From CAVQBC01 sp963848415 (GTDB lineage: Bacteria > Actinomycetota > Thermoleophilia > Solirubrobacterales > Solirubrobacteraceae), in the NCBI GenBank assembly GCA_963848415.1, contig CAWKDN010000003.1:1-64000 (forward strand): a stretch of DNA of 64,000 nt. Reading direction: 5' to 3'. Within the stretch, counting starts at the first letter, position 1, and each line of letters opens with the position of its first letter. Of this stretch, positions 32,602 to 41,437 are shown one piece after another. Made by a program: the position numbers and the translations under genes. The notes below the pieces were generated by a model, which was given only the letters and a program-made list of their open reading frames with translations, made no database searches and had not been told where the DNA came from.

Positions 32602-33464
32602 GAGGCCTTCGGCGGCTCCAGCCAGTCCTCCGAGCGCCCGAGCCCGGCGACGCTCTCCAGGCCCTCGGGCGTCTCGCCCGGGGGCTCGTCGTAGGCGAGG
32701 AACCAGGTCTCGTTGTGGTCGCCCAGCACGCCGTGGGTCTCGGGCAGGTAGGCGGCGAACAGCGGCCGCGAGCCGATCTGCAGCGCCCGCAGCTGGTCCG
32801 CGCGCGGGTGCGGGCCGAGCGTCAGCCGCGCGGGTCGCCGCAGCGGCCCGCGCAGCCCGGCGCGGCCGCGGACGTAGATCGCCGAGCGGTTGAGCATCCC
32901 GCGGAAGGCCGAGTAGTTGATGCCCGGCAGGGCGAGCGGGAGGCGGTCGAAGCGCGGACGGTCGACCTCGACCTTCATCACGAGCCGCCCGTCGAGGTCG
33001 TACTGGCTGGAGACCTGGTCGGGCCCGGTGAGGAAGTTCAGGCTGGCCTGGTGCTTGGGCATGCCCCAGATGCCCTTGCCGCCCTTGACCGAGACCTCCG
33101 AGGAGACGGGCAGGTCGACGACGAACTGGCCCGTGCCCCACGGCCGGTGCAGGACCGCGGGCGCCAGCGGGGGCGCGGGCCGCGCGCCGTGCGTGCAGGC
33201 GATCCCCACCGAGAACTCGACGTAGCGGCCGATGTCCGTGTGCTGGTAGTTGATGACGGTGATCAGCAGCACGCCGACGTCGCCGCCCAGGCGCAGCGGA
33301 TGGACCTCGATGCCCGGCAGCAGCGCCGCCGCCCTGTGCGCGGAGATCGGGAATGCGGCCAGCAGCGCCGGGCTGTCGCGCGAGCGCACCGGCAAGGTGA
33401 ACGGGATGCCGTCGACCAGCGCGTGGCGGCCGCGGCTGCGCTCGATCCGCTTCGGGATCCTCAC
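32598..33464 (-). CDS. Acetoacetate decarboxylase-fold protein
   Basis: 288 residues. 'YVEFSVGIACTHG' and 'FVVDLPVSSEVSVKGGKGIWGMPKH' contain the fold's Glu and a Lys near the position of the Schiff-base lysine ('GGKGIWGMPK'). 'LRALQIGSRPLFAAYLPE' is C-terminal. Many such homologues are not decarboxylases but aldolase-dehydratases or of unknown reaction. The GTG start overlaps the stop of the alpha/beta hydrolase gene; it is the last gene of the GMC-hydrolase operon. Confidence 0.78.
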   Translation of the reverse strand: MRIPKRIERSRGRHALVDGIPFTLPVRSRDSPALLAAFPISAHRAAALLPGIEVHPLRLGGDVGVLLITVINYQHTDIGRYVEFSVGIACTHGARPAPPLAPAVLHRPWGTGQFVVDLPVSSEVSVKGGKGIWGMPKHQASLNFLTGPDQVSSQYDLDGRLVMKVEVDRPRFDRLPLALPGINYSAFRGMLNRSAIYVRGRAGLRGPLRRPARLTLGPHPRADQLRALQIGSRPLFAAYLPETHGVLGDHNETWFLAYDEPPGETPEGLESVAGLGRSEDWLEPPKAS

Positions 33465-34486
33465 GCGCGCTCCAGCTCGGCGAGCATCAGCGGGAAGACG
33501 TCGCGGTGCGCGTGGGTGCCCATGAACATGTCGAGGTGGCCGTAGTCCTCGACGACGTGCAGGGCATGGCCGCGCCGCGGGTCGTGGCGATCGAACCACG
33601 CGTGCGAGCGGCGCTGGCTCTCGGGCTCGAAGCACGAGTTCAGGGCGCCGGCGAAGAACGCGAAGCGCGCGGTCGTCTTCGGTGCGACGTCCGCCGGCGC
33701 GGGCGGCAGCTCGGGGCGGCCCTCGACGGGCAGCAGCTGCCCCGCCCGCACGCTGGCGGTCATCTGCTCGAAGAAGCTCAGCGGGCAGGCGGCGAACTCG
33801 TGCGACAGCCACTCGTGCGTCGCGGCGTTGAGGTTCTCGTGGCGCCACAGCGTCGGCATCCCGGTGCCGTAGGTGAAGCTCGCCAGCCGGCAGACGGTGT
33901 TCGTGCACTCGCGATGGGTGAGGCGGACCCAGGCGGTGACGGCCTTGGGCAGCAGCCACGGCGCGCCGGTGACGCCCCATTGCGGGTCGAGGTAGCCGAT
34001 CTTGCGCGCAGCGGGCGGGATCATCCAGCGCAGCTTGGCCTGCGCGCGGCGGTTGACCACCGGGTGCAGCGCCACGGCGTTGGAGACCACCACCTCGACC
34101 TCGGGTAGGAGGCCGGCGACCGCGGCGAGCACGAAGCTCGTCGAGCCCTGGCAGTGGACGATCGCCCGCAGGCGCTCGGCGCCGGTCCGGTCGAGCACCG
34201 TGCGCACCGCGGCGGGATGGTCGAGCACGGCGGCCTGGTCGAGCGTCCAGCGATTCGGCGCGAAGTCGATCGAGGCGCGCCAGTTCTCCAGCCACACGTC
34301 CCAGCCGGCGTCGAGCAGCTCGTCGACGACCGTGCGGCCGCTCGGCGCGCGGAAGATGTCGGCGCGCACGCCGGCGCCGTGGACGAGCAGCACCGGTCCC
34401 TTCTCCGGCGCGCGCGGGCCGGTGACGTGGATGAGGTTCAGCGGCCGCCCGTCGCCGGCGCGGAACTCGATGACGTCATCGCTCAT
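33461..34486 (-). CDS. Alpha/beta-fold hydrolase (lipase / PHA-synthase-like)
   Basis: 341 residues. 'GPVLLVHGAGVRADIFRAP' is the oxyanion strand-loop. The nucleophile elbow is 'AIVHCQGSTSFVLAAV' with Ser in G-S-T, and the catalytic His is in 'VEDYGHLDMFMGTHAH'. 'GWDVWLENWRASIDF' resembles PHA-synthase/acid-lipase relatives. The start ATG overlaps the GMC gene's stop. With the GMC enzyme upstream it may hydrolyse an ester made or oxidised by it; the substrate is unknown. Confidence 0.82.
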   Translation of the reverse strand: MSDDVIEFRAGDGRPLNLIHVTGPRAPEKGPVLLVHGAGVRADIFRAPSGRTVVDELLDAGWDVWLENWRASIDFAPNRWTLDQAAVLDHPAAVRTVLDRTGAERLRAIVHCQGSTSFVLAAVAGLLPEVEVVVSNAVALHPVVNRRAQAKLRWMIPPAARKIGYLDPQWGVTGAPWLLPKAVTAWVRLTHRECTNTVCRLASFTYGTGMPTLWRHENLNAATHEWLSHEFAACPLSFFEQMTASVRAGQLLPVEGRPELPPAPADVAPKTTARFAFFAGALNSCFEPESQRRSHAWFDRHDPRRGHALHVVEDYGHLDMFMGTHAHRDVFPLMLAELERA

Positions 34487-36883
34487 CGTGGCGCCAGGGA
34501 GCGGTAGACGTCCCACAGGTCGCCGGCGAACAGCGCGCCGAAGCGCGCGATCGCGTCCACGCGCCCGGGCGGGTCGGTGTCGAAGGTCGTCAGCTGGCGG
34601 GCGAAGTCCAGCGGCGGGATCTTCAGGATGCCCGTCGCCACGACCGCCGCGTCCGGCTGCTCGCCGGGGGCGACGTGCCCCGCGAGCACGCGGGTGAACA
34701 GGGTGGTCGTGTCGCTCCAGGCGTCGAAGCCGGGGTCGTCGACGACCTCCTTGTAGCCGACCAGGGTGACGGGGTGCCCCGCGCCGTCGTGGAACGGCAG
34801 CCGGTAGTGCATGCGCTTGCGGTCGCGCCGGCCGTCGTGGTCGACGAACAGGTTGAACTGGCCGCGCTCGACGGCGAGGCGCCCGCCGAGCGCGCCGGAC
34901 TGCACCCAGCCGACCGCCACCGCCTCGTGCTCGCGATCGGCGATGAAGCGCTCCACGTCCTCGGTCGTGATCGTCAGGTGGAACATCAGGTCCTGGCCGG
35001 CCTCGCGCCCGATCCGGTACGCGCGGTCGTAGTCGGGCTCCGAGAAGTCGCAGAAGCCCTTCATCTCCTCGGTGAAGGCCAGCATGACGGCGTTGTCGCC
35101 GTTCTGCGCGGCCGAGGACGCCGGCGCGCCCTCGGCGCTGCGGGCGCGGGTCGGCGCCCGGCGCGCGGCGGTGTCCGGCGCGCCCTCGAGGATCGCGTCG
35201 GCGAAGCGGTCGGCCATCGCCGCGATCGTCAGGCTCGGGTTGGGCCCGATCGGCCCGGGCATGACCGAGCCGTCGGCGACGTGCAGGCCGGGCAGGTTGA
35301 AGACGCGCCCGTAGGGGTCCACGACGCCCTCCTCGTCGCTGCGGCCCATGCGCGCCCCGCCGAGCGGGTGGACGGTGATCACGCGGTTGAGCGCCCAGAT
35401 CGGGTTGTCCAGGAACTCGCCCCCGAGCCGGTCGGCGAGCTCCGAGCTGGTCTCGCGCAGGCGGTCGAAGAACGCGCGCGAGCCGGCGTCCTTGCTCCAG
35501 GCGACCTCCAGGCGATCGCCGTCGAGCGTCATCTTGCCGTCCGGGACGTCGCGGCCCATCCCCAGCAGCGGCAGCACGCCGTTGGAGAGCGCGCAGTCGC
35601 CGAACAGGCCGGAGACCTCCTCGCCGAGCGACTCGGACTCGCGGTCGAGCAGCCGGTGCGCGACGCTCGCCAGCCGCGGCACCGACCGCAGCAGCGCGTG
35701 CGGCTGGTCGGCCAGCTGCAGCATCCAGGCGATGAACTCCGGGAAGCCCGCGTCCTCGACGTAGAAGCCGCGGCCGCTGCTGCCGTTGCCGTCCAGCGCG
35801 TCGGCGACCCGCACGGCGCTCGTGATCACCGGGCCGTGCGCCGGGTCGATGACCCGCGGCGCTCGCGCGCCGCTGACGCCGGTCTCGCTGCAGCGCACGG
35901 CGAGCGTGAGCAGGTCGCCGTTGCCGGTGAAGCCGTGGCCGAGGGCGGGGGAGAGGCCGGGCAGCGCGGAGCGGTTGCGCAGCAGCAGGTAGGTCGTGCC
36001 GAACGAGCCGCCGCTGAGCACGAGCCGGTCGGCGGTGACCGTGATCGCGCGGCAGGCGCTTCGTGTCGGTCTTGCGCCCCTCGGCCTCCTCGGCGTGCTC
36101 GACGTAGTCCACGCTCCAGCCGCCGCCCTCGCGCGGGGCGAAGGCGCGCACCTCGGCGCGCGTGCGCAGCTCGGCGCCCGCGTGCCAGGCGGCGGTCAGG
36201 TAGGTGTAGTCGAGCGTGTTCTTGGCGCCGTAGTTGCAGCCGAAGTCGCACTCGCCGCACAGCCGGCACGTCTGGCGGGTGCGCCCGTGGAGGTTCGGCC
36301 GCGGCTCGCGGATCGGCTCGCCCGGCACCGGCTCCTCGCCCGGCCCGGGGGCGAAGGTGACGGCGAGCGGCGGCAGCTGCCAGTCCAGCCCGGCCGACTC
36401 GGCCGCCGCCTTGAAGGCGACCGTCTTGGCGGTGCGGTCGTAGGGCGCGCGGTCGAGCGGGTAGGGCGTGGCGCCGAGCATCGCCTCGGCGCGGTCGTAG
36501 TGGGGCTCGAGCTCCTCGCGCGTGACGGGCCAGTGCTCGTAGGCGCCGTGCGAGTGGTCCTCACGGACGAACCAGCGCTCGTCCTTGCGGAGCATGACGT
36601 TCGCGTAGATCAGCGAGCCGCCGCCCAGCCCGCTGCACACCAGCGCGTCGAGGTCGGAGAACGCCCACGCGTCGAACATCCCGTGCAGCCCCTCGCTCGG
36701 GTCCCACAGGTTGCGCTTGATGCCGTGCGGGCTGCGGGGGAAGGACCCCGGCGGGTAGGCCTTGCCGCGCTCGAGCAGCAGCACGCTGCGCCCAGCCTCG
36801 GCGAGCCGGTAGGCGCTGACCGCGCCGCCGAACCCAGAGCCCACGATGATGCAGTCGAAGTGCTCGCCGGCGGTCTGGCCCAT
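34483..36883 (-). CDS. GMC-family oxidoreductase (cholesterol-oxidase-like), one frame break near 36045-36056
   Basis: About 800 codons over two frames. FAD motif 'CIIVGSGFGGAVSAYRLAEAG' at the N-terminus, 'ALVCSGLGGGSLIYANVML', and a Cys-rich 'CRLCGECDFGCNYGAKNT' typical of this large GMC subgroup are in the first frame. 'LVLSGGSFGTTYLLLRNRSAL', 'VHPLGGARMGRSDEEGVVD' and 'VADGSVMPGPIGPNPSLTIAA' are in the second. An added C-terminal region (about 200 residues) follows. It oxidises an alcohol, possibly a sterol or hopanoid-type lipid. The break lies in a GCCGCGCG tract and looks like an indel error. It is the first gene of a three-gene operon. Confidence 0.85.
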
Positions 36884-36924
36884 CCCGGTGTGAGCCCTAC
36901 CACAGGCGGCGAGCCGGACGCAAG

Positions 36925-37585
36925 CTATCCGGGGCCGGGCCGTCCGAAGAGGCGCAGGAAGTAGGCGACGGCGCGCTCGGGCGCGGGCGTCGAGCTGCTC
37001 GGCGGTCGGGTGCGCGTCGACGCCGAGCAGCGTGCGCACCTGCCGGTCGGAGAGCAGCAGCCCCAGCAGAACCTCGAACGCCTCCTGCGCGGAGGGCAGC
37101 TCCAGGCGCCCCGCGGCGTGCTCGCGCTCGAGGTAGGCGACCACGAGCGGGCCGGTGCCGTCGCGCCCGGCGGCGGCGAGGATCCGGCCCAGCTCCGGGT
37201 CGCGTGCGGCCTCGGTGATGGCGGCGCGGTTGATGGCGACCGAGCGCTCGCCGAGCAGCAGCGCGAGGACGTCGCGGCCGAAGCGGCGCAGGACCTCGGC
37301 GGGCGGCGAGTCGGTGGAGAGCGCGTCGGCGAGCCCGGCGTTCATCGCCGCCGCCTCGCGGCGGACGAGTGCCTCGAACAGGCCTTGGCGGTCGCCGAAG
37401 AGCCGGTAGACGGTCTCCTTCGACGTGCGCGCGGCGGTGGCGACGGCGAGCATGGACGTGCCGGCGACGCCGCGCTCGCGCAGGCCGGCCAGCGCCGCGT
37501 CGAGGATCGCGTCGCGGCGGGCGGCCTGGTTGGCGGCGCGGCTGCCGGTCCGGCGGCGCGGCGAGCGCGCGGGTGCGCCGGCCAC
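36925..37585 (-). CDS. TetR-family regulator, frame break near its C-terminus (about 36985)
   Basis: N-terminal TetR HTH: 'ARRDAILDAALAGLRERGVA', 'TSMLAVATAARTSKETVYRLF', 'DRQGLFEALVRREAA'. The C-terminal domain includes 'RSVAINRAAITEAARDPELG' and 'EAFEVLLGLLLSDRQVRTLLG'. As sequenced the frame runs on into the GMC gene. Dropping one base near 36985 gives the usual ending 'ERAVAYFLRLFGRPGPG' and a TAG at 36925-36927. The GTG at 37583-37585 is my start choice; a TTG at 37687 is an alternative. It sits between the GMC operon (same strand) and the divergent desaturase gene and may regulate both. Confidence 0.78.
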
Positions 37586-37706
37586 CGCCCGGCCGCCTTC
37601 GCCGCCCTCGTGGCCGCCTGGGGACTGCGCCCGGCGGCCGCGAGCGGGCCCGCCACGACGCCGCTCGTGGTGTCTTTGTAGCTTCAAGACAAATCGGCCG
37701 GCTCAG

Positions 37707-37727
37707 AACTTGAGGTCGGTGCAAGTT
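37707..37727. promoter_or_regulatory. Inverted repeat AACTTG-N9-CAAGTT overlapping the desaturase -35 region
   Basis: Perfect 6-bp arms; the right arm leads into TTGACG (37726-37731), a -35-like hexamer 28 bp before the desaturase ATG. It is the likely operator for the divergent TetR protein. Confidence 0.45.
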
Positions 37728-37758
37728 GACGGCGGTCTTTGTGGCTAAGTTGCAGACC

Positions 37759-38670
37759 ATGACGAAGCTCCAACGCCGCGTGAACATGACCGCCGTCCTC
37801 CTGCCGTTCGTCGTCGTCGCCGTTGCTGTCCCGTTTCTGTGGGGCAACCTCGTCGGCTGGAGCGACGTCGCCGTCTTCGTGATCATGTACACGCTGAGCG
37901 GCTTCGGCGTGACGGTGGGCTTCCACCGGATGCTCACCCACCGCGCCTTCGCCACCTCGGACTGGATGCGCCACCTGTTCGCGATCCTCGGCTCGTTCTC
38001 GATCCAGGGGCCGGTCATCGAGTGGGTCGCCGACCACCGCAAGCACCACGCCCACACCGACGTCGAGGGCGACCCGCACTCGCCGCACGTCGGGCACGGC
38101 GACGGCCTGCTCGGCTCGCTGAAGGGCCTCTATCACGCCCACATGGCGTGGCTGTGGCGCTCGCACGGCGAGGCGCGGGCGGCCAAGTACGCCAAGGAGC
38201 TGCTCGAGGACCGCACGATGCGCAAGATCAACCGCCGCTTCCCGCTGTGGGCCTACGTCAGCCTCGCGCTGCCGGCCGCGCTGGGCTTCGTCTTCACCGG
38301 CTTCGCCTGGCAGGGAGCGCTGACCGGGCTCCTGTGGGGCGGCTTCGCCCGCATCTTCTTCCAGCACCACATCACGTGGTCGGTCAACTCGGTCTGCCAC
38401 TTCTTCGGCACCCGGCGCTTCGCCGTCGAGGACCACTCGACCAACGTCTTCTGGCTCGCGCTGCCCTCGCTCGGGGAGTCCTGGCACCACAACCACCACG
38501 CCTTCCCGCGCTCGGCCGCGCACGGCCTGGGCCGCTGGGAGCTCGACCCCTCGGCCGCGCTGATCGCGCTGCTCGCGAAGCTCGGCCTGGTGTGGGACGT
38601 CGTGCAGATCGCCCCGGAGCGCCAGGAGCAGAAGCTCGCGGGTCAGCCGGAGCCGTCCGCGGCGGGCTGA
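37759..38670 (+). CDS. Membrane fatty-acid desaturase (acyl-CoA/acyl-lipid delta9 type)
   Basis: 303 residues with four membrane helices in two pairs. The three histidine boxes of di-iron desaturases are present: 'VGFHRMLTHRAFAT' (HxxxxH), 'VADHRKHHAHTDVEGDPHSPH' (HxxHH), and 'ESWHHNHHAFPRSAAHG' (HxxHH). It introduces a cis double bond in membrane acyl chains using O2. The ATG at 37759 is chosen because the family starts near 'QRRVNMTAVLLPFV'. The divergent TetR gene and the AACTTG palindrome suggest control of membrane fluidity. Confidence 0.9.
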   Translation: MTKLQRRVNMTAVLLPFVVVAVAVPFLWGNLVGWSDVAVFVIMYTLSGFGVTVGFHRMLTHRAFATSDWMRHLFAILGSFSIQGPVIEWVADHRKHHAHTDVEGDPHSPHVGHGDGLLGSLKGLYHAHMAWLWRSHGEARAAKYAKELLEDRTMRKINRRFPLWAYVSLALPAALGFVFTGFAWQGALTGLLWGGFARIFFQHHITWSVNSVCHFFGTRRFAVEDHSTNVFWLALPSLGESWHHNHHAFPRSAAHGLGRWELDPSAALIALLAKLGLVWDVVQIAPERQEQKLAGQPEPSAAG

Positions 38671-38688
38671 CCTGCCGGTCGGCCGGCC

Positions 38689-39585
38689 CTAGAGGCCGGG
38701 CGGGTGGCGGACGGCGTAGCCGGCGCTCGAGCGCTTGCGCCACTGCCAGCGCGAGCCGGTCTCGTCGCGGCCGGTCGTGTCGAAGCGGCGGCCGTTGACG
38801 ACCATGTAGACGTGGCCGGGGTTGGCGTAGATCGTGACGTGCCGCCCTGGCCCGGGTGAGCCCCAGGACATGAAGCCACCCGAGGTCCGCGGGCCGGCGA
38901 GCAGCCCGGCGCCGTGCAGCGCGTAGGAGACCGAGCCCGAGCAGTCATAGCCGGAGTCGTTCCAGCGGGCGTGCCCGCCGCCGTACTTGTAGGGCTTGCG
39001 GGCGATCCGGTTCGCGGCCCGGACGATGCGCCGGACGGTCGCGGGGCCGGTCCGGCTGCCGCCGCCGGAGCTGCGCCCGCGGCGGAGCACCACGGTCATC
39101 CGCAGGCCGAGCGCGCGCCAGGTGGCCGGCCCGACCACGCCGTCGGCGGCGAGCCCGCGGCGGCGCTGGAAGCGCCGGACGGCCCGCGCCGTCGCCGGGC
39201 CGAACACGCCGTCGGGCGCGATGCCGAGCCGCCGCTGCAGGCGTCGGACGGCGCTGCCGCGGCTCGCCACCCGGGTACCTGTGCGGGTGCGGGCCGGCTT
39301 GCGGCGGCTGCCGGCGAAGCGGCGCTTGAGCGCCTGCCACGTCGCCGGCCCGACGACGCCGTCGGCGGTCAGGCCGCGGCTGCGCTGGAAGCGGCGCACG
39401 GCGCGCATGGTCTGCGGGCCGTAGACGCGGTCGCGGGGGAGGCCGAGCCAGCGCTGGATCGCCTCGACCCGCGGGCCTTCGGCGCCGAGCTCGAGGTCGG
39501 CCGCCTCGGCGGCGGGCGCGATCGCGAGGGCGACGAGCAGCGCCACGACCAGCATCCGGCCGCGGCCGGCACGCACTGTGCCCAT
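38689..39585 (-). CDS. Exported peptidoglycan endopeptidase: two PG-binding domains plus NlpC/P60-like domain
   Basis: 298 residues. A signal peptide (RMLVVALLVALAIAPAAEA) is followed by PG_binding_1 repeat one (about 30-90: 'GPRVEAIQRWLGLPRDRVYG', 'VGPATWQALKRR') and repeat two (about 105-165: 'SAVRRLQRRLGIAPDGVFG', 'VGPATWRALGLR'). An NlpC/P60-type catalytic domain follows, with Cys in 'SGYDCSGSVSYALHGAGL' and His in 'PGHVYMVVNGRR'. It probably trims stem peptides in the wall. It is convergent with the desaturase gene. The 264-bp region after it up to the tRNA contains no gene, only a CCGCCCT/AGGGCGG hairpin (39729-39747). Confidence 0.87.
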   Translation of the reverse strand: MGTVRAGRGRMLVVALLVALAIAPAAEAADLELGAEGPRVEAIQRWLGLPRDRVYGPQTMRAVRRFQRSRGLTADGVVGPATWQALKRRFAGSRRKPARTRTGTRVASRGSAVRRLQRRLGIAPDGVFGPATARAVRRFQRRRGLAADGVVGPATWRALGLRMTVVLRRGRSSGGGSRTGPATVRRIVRAANRIARKPYKYGGGHARWNDSGYDCSGSVSYALHGAGLLAGPRTSGGFMSWGSPGPGRHVTIYANPGHVYMVVNGRRFDTTGRDETGSRWQWRKRSSAGYAVRHPPGL

Positions 39586-39849
39586 CGTCTCCCTCGTTCG
39601 TCGTGGTGAACCCGGCGGTGCCTACGAGGTGAGCTGACGGGCTCGCGCCGTTGCGGCGCTACGACGACTTCGCGACGATTCGCCCCTGCGGCCTTGAGAG
39701 CTGCAAGCCGCTCCGGTTCCCCCGCTCACCGCCCTTCTGGAGGGCGGCGACTCGGCGGCCGTCGTTCTACCAGCGCAAACTCCTGCGCGGTGCAGGATTT
39801 CTTGCAGACGGGCGAGTTGCAGGCCGTCGTCCGCGAGCCGAGGGAGCGA

Positions 39850-39934
39850 TGCGGCTGAGAGGACTCGAACCTCCACGGGCGTAAAGCCCACAGGCACCTG
39901 AAGCCTGCGTGTATACCAATTTCACCACAGCCGC
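39850..39934 (-). tRNA. tRNA-Leu(CAG)
   Basis: On the reverse strand the acceptor GCGGCTG pairs with CAGCCGC, the anticodon loop TTCAGGT gives CAG, there is a long variable arm GTGGGCTTTACGCCCGT, and the T arm is GAGG-TTCGAGT-CCTC. Class II tRNA, CCA not encoded. Confidence 0.95.
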
Positions 39935-39967
39935 AGTGAGCGCTCGAGTCTAGCGACGGACGAGTCG

Positions 39968-40702
39968 TCACTGCTTGCGACCGACGTGCTCGAGCATGAG
40001 CGCGACGCTCGAGCGGCGGTAGATCCGGACGTGCTTCTCGTAGACGCGGCACTGGACTCCGACGAGGTCGCAGGTCGAAACGAAGAGTCCGAGGATGTCG
40101 CGGGATCGGTTCGAGAAGTCGTAGGACTCGTACGCATACTTGCCCGTGCGATTCACGAACACGCAGCCGTCAGAGCGAATACAGCCCCGAAGGAAGGCCC
40201 ACGGCGCCCGGGCGACGAGATGTTGCTGCCAAGGCTCCAGCAGGATCGGGCGGTCCTGCTTCTTGCCAGGACCATGCTGTGGCAACACGCACGTCCAGTG
40301 GCTGTGGTAGGCGCTCAGCGTGATCATGCGGCCCTCGTGGCTGTACCGACGGCAGACCTTGCTGTCGAGGACAACCCGGTCGATCAGGTCCGCCGCCTCT
40401 TCGACGATGCCGGGGTATCGCGTATCGAGCGTCAACCGCAGTCGCGGCGTCTGTCGCACGAGCGAGACATGACCATCGCCGAGGTAGAGCCCGAGCAGCT
40501 CCGCGTAGTCGGCCGGCGTGAAGATCACGCTCGATGTCGGCCGCCAGCACCGTAGGCACCTATCGCGCACTGACCGGTATGGCCGCACCCGCCAGTCGCG
40601 GACCGTCCGCCGGGGCACGTCAAGTCGCCGCGCGACCTCGCTGTCGTTCAAACCCTGACCGAGCAGCGCCAGCGCTGCTTGACGAATCGGTGCTGGGTGC
40701 AC
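39968..40702 (-). CDS. Free-standing HTH plus LAGLIDADG protein (homing-endonuclease-like)
   Basis: 244 residues. The N-terminal HTH is 'QAALALLGQGLNDSEVARRL' and 'DVPRRTVRDWRVRPYRS', followed by a CxxC ('DRCLRCWRP'). Two LAGLIDADG-type motifs follow: 'YAELLGLYLGDGHVSLVRQT' (about 66-80) and 'PWAFLRGCIRSDGCVFVNRT' (about 170-185), each retaining the catalytic Asp. It could be a homing endonuclease or, like WhiA, a regulator that reuses the fold; intact acidic residues favour a nuclease. It sits alone between tRNA-Leu and tRNA-Glu. The GTG at 40700-40702 is the start. Confidence 0.82.
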   Translation of the reverse strand: MHPAPIRQAALALLGQGLNDSEVARRLDVPRRTVRDWRVRPYRSVRDRCLRCWRPTSSVIFTPADYAELLGLYLGDGHVSLVRQTPRLRLTLDTRYPGIVEEAADLIDRVVLDSKVCRRYSHEGRMITLSAYHSHWTCVLPQHGPGKKQDRPILLEPWQQHLVARAPWAFLRGCIRSDGCVFVNRTGKYAYESYDFSNRSRDILGLFVSTCDLVGVQCRVYEKHVRIYRRSSVALMLEHVGRKQ

Positions 40703-40788
40703 GAACCTATGTTCGCGTCAGGGCCGGACGTAACTCAAGCAGCGGGTCAGCGAGCGCACACCCCCTGCTAGCCTCGTCTGCTGGTCCT

Positions 40789-40861
40789 GCCGCTATCGTC
40801 TAGGGGACTAGGACGCCGCCCTCTCACGGCGGAAACCGGGGTTCGAATCCCCGTAGCGGTG
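40789..40861 (+). tRNA. tRNA-Glu(CTC)
   Basis: The acceptor GCCGCTA pairs with TAGCGGT (one G-T pair), the anticodon arm CCGCC-CTCTCAC-GGCGG gives CTC, and the T arm is CGGGG-TTCGAAT-CCCCG. Confidence 0.95.
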
Positions 40862-40867
40862 CCTTCG

Positions 40868-40891
40868 AAACCCCCGCTCGCCGGGGGTTTT
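40868..40891 (+). terminator. Rho-independent terminator of tRNA-Glu
   Basis: AAACCCCCG-CTCGC-CGGGGGTTT-T: a 9-bp stem, 5-nt loop and T-run, six bases after the tRNA. The clearest intrinsic terminator in the window. Confidence 0.88.
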
Positions 40892-40949
40892 CGCTTAGCC
40901 GGAGCGGTGGCTTGACCTGGGCGCGGACCGGCGACTACGGTCCGCCGGC

Positions 40950-41381
40950 GTGAGCGCCGCCGCCGACCAGCCACGACCGCACGGGCGCTTTCTCGCCAAG
41001 GAGGTCGGGCTGCTGGCCGGGGTCTCGGGCACCCGCGTCGGGCAGTGGGCCCGGTGGGGGTACATCCGCGCGTCGCAGTCCGACGGTGACCCGCACGTCT
41101 ACAGCGTCGAGGACGTCGTCGAGGCGGCGATCGTGAGCGAGCTGCTGCGCCGCGGCGTCCGGCGGGCCGACGTCCGCCGCGCCGTTGTCGAGCTCGCCCA
41201 CTACGGACTCTGGCCGCTCAGCGACGCCGACCTGGCGACGACCGCCGACGGCCGGCGCGCGCGCGTGATCCTGTGCGAGCCGGACGGGCCGGCGGAGCTG
41301 GGCGACCGCGGGTGGCAGCGGGTGACCGCGCCGCCGCCGCTCGAGGTGGTCCGGACAAGGCTGCAACGCTCGCCCCGCTGA
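40950..41381 (+). CDS. MerR-like winged-HTH DNA-binding protein
   Basis: 143 residues starting GTG at 40950. 'FLAKEVGLLAGVSGTRVGQWARWGYI' is the helix-turn-helix, followed by the wing 'DPHVYSVEDVVEAAIVSELL' and an 'RRGVRRADVRRAVVELA' helix, as in MerR-type DNA-binding domains. The C-terminus is short ('VILCEPDGPAELGDRGW') with no known ligand domain. It lies 56 bp before the iron-transporter operon on the same strand but has no clear functional tie to it. Confidence 0.72.
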   Translation: MSAAADQPRPHGRFLAKEVGLLAGVSGTRVGQWARWGYIRASQSDGDPHVYSVEDVVEAAIVSELLRRGVRRADVRRAVVELAHYGLWPLSDADLATTADGRRARVILCEPDGPAELGDRGWQRVTAPPPLEVVRTRLQRSPR

Positions 41382-41421
41382 TCCCCGGGTTCGGGAGGCC
41401 TAACTCTCGCGGCGAAACTTG

Positions 41422-41437
41422 GTTAGGGTTCCCTAAC
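41422..41437 (+). promoter_or_regulatory. DtxR/IdeR-like palindrome GTTAGGG-TT-CCCTAAC overlapping the -10 box
   Basis: A 16-bp perfect palindrome made of GTTAGG/CCTAAC half sites like the iron-box. It ends at the base before the GTG start of the importer operon. The embedded TAGGGT (41424-41429) is a -10-like hexamer correctly placed for a leaderless transcript starting at the GTG. Confidence 0.6.
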
